A stretch of DNA of 64,000 nucleotides from assembly GCA_009760855.2 (NCBI GenBank), contig WPIO01000021.1, forward strand, positions 1,210,501 to 1,274,500. The letters are read 5' to 3'. Under the pieces are notes generated by a model. That model saw nothing but the letters and a program-made list of their open reading frames with translations, ran no database searches and was not told the origin of the DNA. Made by a program: the position numbers and the translations under genes. Source of the DNA: Cristatella mucedo (Eukaryota > Bryozoa > Phylactolaemata > Cristatellidae). How positions within the stretch are numbered: position 1 is the first letter of the stretch; each line of letters starts with the position of its first letter. Below, one piece after another: positions 59,500-64,000 of the stretch.

Positions 59500-60000
59500 T
59501 GTAATGTAATTTATCTCCATCTGTAACTCCACAAAGTCATACAGACTATGTGAGTGTTGCGCAGGAGAGTTTTGTATAGCGCACTCACGGCCTAAGCGGC
59601 TTTCGGTACGCATGTGGTAGCCAACAGACTTCGTCTCACATTACAAAGAGAAAGTGGGAAGCATAGCAGAGTCAGGAGAGCAGTTGAGGTAGTGAGTAAC
59701 ATGGAAGTAGCAGCTCAGGACCGCTGAAAAGGATGAGCCATTGTCGGCAGCAGGAGAGTAGTTGTCGCTGCGTAAGAATTGTGGAAGCGAGTTCCACAGT
59801 CTAGGACCGGCAGAGCTAAAGCTTCTGTCGCCAACGGTCTTTAAGCAGAGGAATGGAACAGCGAATTTATTGTCCACACAGGACCTGAGGGCGCGAATAG
59901 GCTGAAACTGGTGCAGCAGTTCAGCTAGGTACGAAGGAGCCAAGCCGTGGCGGGCCTTGTAGGTCAGCATAAAAACGAGCTCTAGCATTGACCAGTTTAC
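59500..60000 (-). mobile_element. LINE family B, C-terminal coding and 3' UTR
   Basis: The - strand frame 59641-59988 reads VFMLTYKARHGLAPSYLAEL, ALRSCVDNKFAVPFLCLKT and DRSFSSAGPRLWNSLPQFLR. This is the conserved C-terminal signature of L2/CR1-type LINE ORF2 (RSFSxAAPRLWNSLP). It is uninterrupted over 115 codons, so this is one of the younger copies. 59500-59640 is its 3' UTR. Confidence 0.88.
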
Positions 60001-60136
60001 GTCAATGCACCCGTCGAAGCAATTTAGCCCGCATGCTCTTGCAAGAAAGTGATGTCACGTGGTGCTTTTCTTAGCTTTTGCTTGCAGGCTAGCTTAATCA
60101 ATCGACTTCCAACTGCTGCACACATTTTCCAACTGG

Positions 60137-60730
60137 TCATTATAATAATATTAATGCTAATGATAATAATAATAATACACTTGATACAGTCCTCAGAGAA
60201 CTCAAATCACTGTCTAGGTGCTTTACATTTACTGCAAATGAAACGCGATCGAATGCTGAGTGGTATCATGCTTGATAAACAACTTGAATAACATGGTTAT
60301 GGGTGACATGCACAGGGTCAGCATGCCAGTGTGGTTAGTAGCAGCATGCACAGTGTCAGCATGCATAAGCACATAAAGGACGAATCGCAAGGACCCAGTA
60401 AATGCTGTCATAAATAGGTTCATTTTAAGCTCTTTTTTAAATGTGTTCAAGTCAGGGGATGTTGTGACGGAAGTCGGGAGTGAGTTCTAGGCTTTGGGAG
60501 CATATGAACTAAATGTACGGTCTCCAAAGGATTTGAGGTTTGTACGAGGTATTGATAAATAGTTAGATTTCGAAAAGTGGTTGGTACGATGCTTGGCCTG
60601 GTGGGGGAGTAGATCTGATAGACTGGAGCCAAAGACATTATAACTACTATTCAGTCTTGCTTTTGTCAGAAGTTCGAAGACCTGTCCCAGCGAACGTCTG
60701 TTTTTTTCCTGCGTGCTTTGCATGCTTTGC
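60137..60730 (-). mobile_element. LINE family A, C-terminal coding and 3' end
   Basis: The - strand frame 60487-60723 reads LGQVFELLTKARLNSSYNVF, DLLPHQAKHRTNHFSKSNY and SFGDRTFSSYAPKA. A 3' UTR and an (ATT)n tail (60140-60178) follow. It is the most complete family A end in the window. Confidence 0.82.
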
Positions 60731-60890
60731 TGTGCATGACGCAGTGCATGACGCAGTGCATGTTACTAACTGGGGTCCTTCTAACCGGTTGCCCCGAGTG
60801 TCTTCTTGTGTGCTTGTGCATGCTGGCTTTAAGTATTAATTTGAAAATACAGAGGTACAGGAAGCCGTCTGCCATGGAACTGAATGCCAA

Positions 60891-61887
60891 ATAAAAATCT
60901 CGCCTCGAGTGGGAATTGATCTCGCAAGCTCTTAGCTACGGAATCTAATGCCTTCCTGATGGAGCAAACGAGACCACTCTTCATTGCATGCTCGAGAGCC
61001 TCGGCTTTTAATTTCCACTTTCGCGCTCGAACTGAATCCGGTTGTACTGTGCGAATGAGCGTGTGTATTCATCACTGAAAATATTGGCGCCAAGAGCAGC
61101 CGTTACTCCTGCTGTGGTCTTGAGCTGTTGCTTGTCTGAGCTGATTCTTACTTGTGCTACCGCGAACGCTGTCACGCTGCCTATGCTATACTGGCTATCT
61201 TTTCTCATGCAGCGAGCTGTGCAGAGTGGGAGGATAGAGATTTGGCGTTCTCGGAGCACTCTACCAATGATCCAAAACGATTATTATAAGCTTTGAAAAA
61301 TAACAGGGTCTCTAAGTGATTTGAATGTACTTCCATATCTTGTGAAATGGCAACGCGACCAGTCTGTCATCAGGTTTCTTCTGTCGTTAGCGAGCTTTCA
61401 CTCGGCGATGTTCGGTAGCCGAGCTTCTGCCTACTTCTTGCCCTTGAGAGGGCTTCACCTGAGACACCTTTGGTGCTTCTTCATGAACATGACGTTTGCC
61501 AGGCAAGCGCTGATTACGCCAGGAGCATTCGGCCGGTGCAGATTGACCACGAGCGCTTCCAGGCTGACGGTGCACTGTGTACATCAGAGCGAGGCGGCTT
61601 TCAATGCGGGAAATAATACCGACCAGGCCAGGCCAGCTGATGGGGCGTCGCAGGAGGGGGCAGAGCACGCTCTGCTCTTCGGGATCTAGCAGTGTTGTCC
61701 GGCGCCTTGGACCATGACATGGTTATGGGATCGCAGTCTAATTCCTTCCGCTAAATTACACGGTTAGCATGGTTAAAATGGTCATCCTTCTTCCATTCTT
61801 ATTTGGGACACTTAAAGAGCTTAGCCCAAGTATTTATTAACTAAATCAATGTAGTAAATCTTTTTTTTTAGCAGATTCTAGTCGGGA
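60891..61887. other. Unassigned stretch
   Basis: Open frames at 61008-61259 (-) and 61321-61689 (+) have no domain that I recognise. It lies between LINE copies and may be older repeat sequence. Confidence 0.3.
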
Positions 61888-62055
61888 TTTAAGGCTATCC
61901 ATTCCATAGAAACTGGTCTGCTTCGGGATTTACAACGACCTGAAAATACTGATTAGGGTAGGGCCTCTCTGCTGGTACTCCTAGACATGTCAACATTATT
62001 TGACACTAGTGACCACTAGATCCTTCTGGAGTACTTTTGAAAAACCTATTCACCT
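61888..62055 (+). mobile_element. LINE reverse transcriptase fragment, N-terminal part
   Basis: Frames read AYRPYHSTETGLLRDLQR and ASLLVLLDMSTLFDTSDH, matching the RT motif (STETALL...LLxLLDLSAAFDTVDH) with the first catalytic-motif aspartates. Interrupted by stops. Confidence 0.8.
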
Positions 62056-62300
62056 GTGGAACATTGTATCTCCGTCAGTAACTCCACAAAGACTAAGTTA
62101 GTGTTACGCAGAAGATTTTTCAATAGCTCACTCAAAGCCAGAATGGCTTTTGGTACGAAAGTCATAGCTAACAGACTTAATTTTACGCAGCAACAAGGAA
62201 GTTAGTAGTACAGCCGAGTCAGAAGGGCAGTCGATTAAACGAGTAGCGTGGAAGTAGCGACTCGGGACGGCTGAAAAGGATGTGGCAATGTTGCTTTGGC
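62056..62300 (-). mobile_element. LINE family B 3' end
   Basis: tatctccgtcagtaactcca, ggcttttggtacgaaagtc and gggacggctgaaaaggatg match family B on the - strand. It sits between two parts of a + strand RT. Confidence 0.7.
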
Positions 62301-62639
62301 AAAAGCTCCTGCTCATAGTTTGCTAGCATTGTCTGAGAACTGAACTAATAGAGACATATTCAAAAAGGGGTTAGCTATAGCGGTCTGCAAGAGGAAACCA
62401 CATCTTCGGCAAAAAAATGTCGGTAAGTCGTTGACAGTGGGCCAAAGCTAAGGGTCCACTGAACCGCTGAAGATTGGGTTTGAGCTGTACGGAGCAAAGA
62501 AACAAGTGCATAATCTTCAAACTGCAAGGGAAAGTGTTGTGCTCGTCCGCAATGCAAACGCGGCTGGATAGCGGAATGACTGAAGCCAACAGTCGAATAC
62601 GGGAGGGTATAAATATAAACTGATTGTAGAGTCATGGTA

Positions 62640-62800
62640 TAAAGGTAGACTGATTTAGCAGACACATGTATATAGGAACGGAAAGCCTTCACCGCTAACG
62701 CCGCAGTTTGCAGTGGACGATACAGGAACGCCCACTGCTGGCATTGAACCCACGACCTGGGTCGTGAAGAGTGAGGACCTTGCGTGCTTCGCTAAGACCC
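62640..62800 (-). mobile_element. tRNA-like SINE copy
   Basis: aacgcccactgctggcattg, aacccacgacctgggtcgtg and agtgaggaccttgcgtgct match the reverse complement of the SINE at 43735. Confidence 0.55.
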
Positions 62801-62874
62801 AGGGACGCGGGATAGAGGTGCTTCAGCGTAATGTTTGCGAAGGCTACCACCAATGGTAATGCTTTCTATACTGC

Positions 62875-62955
62875 ATCAGTAAAGTGCCCAGAAAGAGATT
62901 AAGTTCTCCGAGGGCGCTATATAAATATAATATTATTAATATAATTATTGTTATT
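62875..62955 (+). mobile_element. LINE family A-type tail
   Basis: agtgcccagaaagagattaa, ttctccgagggcgctatata and an ATT-rich end. Confidence 0.65.
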
Positions 62956-63130
62956 ATCAATAACGTCAGCAGCAGGAGACTATATATCATTGCGTAAGAA
63001 CTGTGGCAGTGAGTTTCGCAGTCTGGGATCTTCAGAACAAAAGCTTCTGTTACTAACGGTCTCTAAGCGTAGGGAATGGATGCTAAACTGGGTTAGGTCC
63101 TGGTTCAGTGAGATATGTCAGAGTGCAGAC
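62956..63130 (-). mobile_element. LINE family B fragment
   Basis: gtcagcagcaggagactata, cattgcgtaagaactgtgg and agcttctgttactaacggtc match 59740-59850 on the - strand. Confidence 0.65.
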
Positions 63131-63135
63131 GCAAC

Positions 63136-63690
63136 GGTCATCTAGGGAGCCCTTAACGTGAAGGGGGAACTCATGATTTGGTCTTTGCCCCCTTCAGTTC
63201 TCTATACTCTCCATCGGACCGATACCATCGCCAAACACCGTTTCGGAATTTGTTTCTATGCCACTGACAGTAAGCTCTATCCATTCGTCAACCTTACTGA
63301 TCCTTGGTCCTTTTCAGACTCGCTAAATTCCCCTAAATCCTGCGCCGACGATATTTGCGCACGAACCGCTACGAATTTCCTGAAGCTTAACCATAATAAG
63401 ACCGACAGCTCTCAGGAAGTCTGCCTGCAATCTAACCATACTATTCCAAGATGACGTGTCGTTAGATGAGCACATTTTCTCCACTGGTGAACCCGCTTAC
63501 TTTCCTAAGGAAAGTCATCAAAATCAGGGCCTGCTTAGTTATAGCACGACAGCCAAACTAGTTCGTGCGTTTGAAACATTTAGTCTAGATTTGTGTAATT
63601 TCATTTATCCGAGACTCCCAGCCTGTGCCCTCAATCATTTTTTGACTGGTGCGAAAATAAGCAACTGTTCTGGTCTGTCGTCAACGGCAT
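63136..63690 (+). mobile_element. LINE reverse transcriptase fragment, catalytic part
   Basis: The + strand frame reads PPSVLYTLHRTDTIAKHRFG followed by ICFYATDSKLYPF. It aligns with LLFxLYTxPLxxIIxxHxxxFHFYADDTQLY of L2/CR1 RTs. The catalytic YADD box is YATD, so the enzyme could not work. LKLNHNKTD follows, the usual next motif. Confidence 0.8.
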
Positions 63691-64000
63691 AGTTACCACA
63701 GCACACAGTTGTGCCTTTGAATTTTTTAAAGGATCTGTGATTTGGCCGATTGTACCGAGGTGAGCCATAGCAGCAGACCGCACCGGATGACAAGAGCGAA
63801 AACCAAAAAGAAAACTCCCAAGGCACAGGCAGCAGCCGAAATTGTAAGCCATGTGCAAACAGTTATATTTTATTCCTTTGCAGGCTCATAATTTACTTCG
63901 GAATTACGCACCTTAACTCGTTTTTATGTCGCAATTGACCCGAATCAGTGGAACTCGATGGACTGACTGGTTATGCAGAAGGCCGGAGCAGTCAATCAGT

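Noticed and set aside
59074-59526. 150-codon open frame on the + strand
   Set aside because: No recognisable domain, no ATG at the left edge, overlaps a LINE copy, and no splice or conservation evidence.

Overview
The window is animal genomic DNA from a bilaterian invertebrate. It carries one recognisable gene on the + strand, a Roundabout (Robo) family axon-guidance receptor spread over about 45 kb in about 20 small exons. The evidence is five immunoglobulin (Ig) domains, three fibronectin type III (FN3) domains, one membrane segment, a cytoplasmic YATT tyrosine motif, an LPPPP Ena/VASP-type motif and an acidic C-terminus, in Robo order. Splice phases agree across every proposed junction, and the chained exons give an uninterrupted frame of about 1804 codons. 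Robo receptors are found in bilaterians. Long introns full of microsatellites, L2/CR1-like retroposon tails and Tc1/mariner relics suggest a non-model, possibly spiralian, invertebrate. The species cannot be fixed from the sequence.

Layout. 1-10167: no convincing gene; LINE fragments, a 20-bp minisatellite, a (CA)n array and a rearranged Tc1 copy. 10168-10304: probable signal-peptide exon. 13329-28955: Ig1 to Ig5 in six exons. 33873-39904: FN3-1 to FN3-3, each split across two exons. 40023-40232: transmembrane exon. 40592-42441: juxtamembrane exon and the YATT exon. 48450-49959: one large cytoplasmic exon with the polyproline motif. 50198-55210: three C-terminal exons and the stop codon. 55211-64000: 3' flank with nested, decayed non-LTR retrotransposons.

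In the predicted protein the Ig1/Ig2 module would be the Slit-binding face, the FN3 domains form the stalk, and the cytoplasmic motifs recruit cytoskeletal regulators. This follows from the family and was not tested here. One coding-like segment (48144-48379) does not fit the exon chain and may be an alternative C-terminus.

Two LINE families recur. Family A has a 3' end with an (ATT)n tail; family B has a different 3' UTR. A tRNA-like SINE family and at least four Tc1/mariner relics are also present. All are degenerate. Exact repeat boundaries were judged by eye and may be off by tens of bases.
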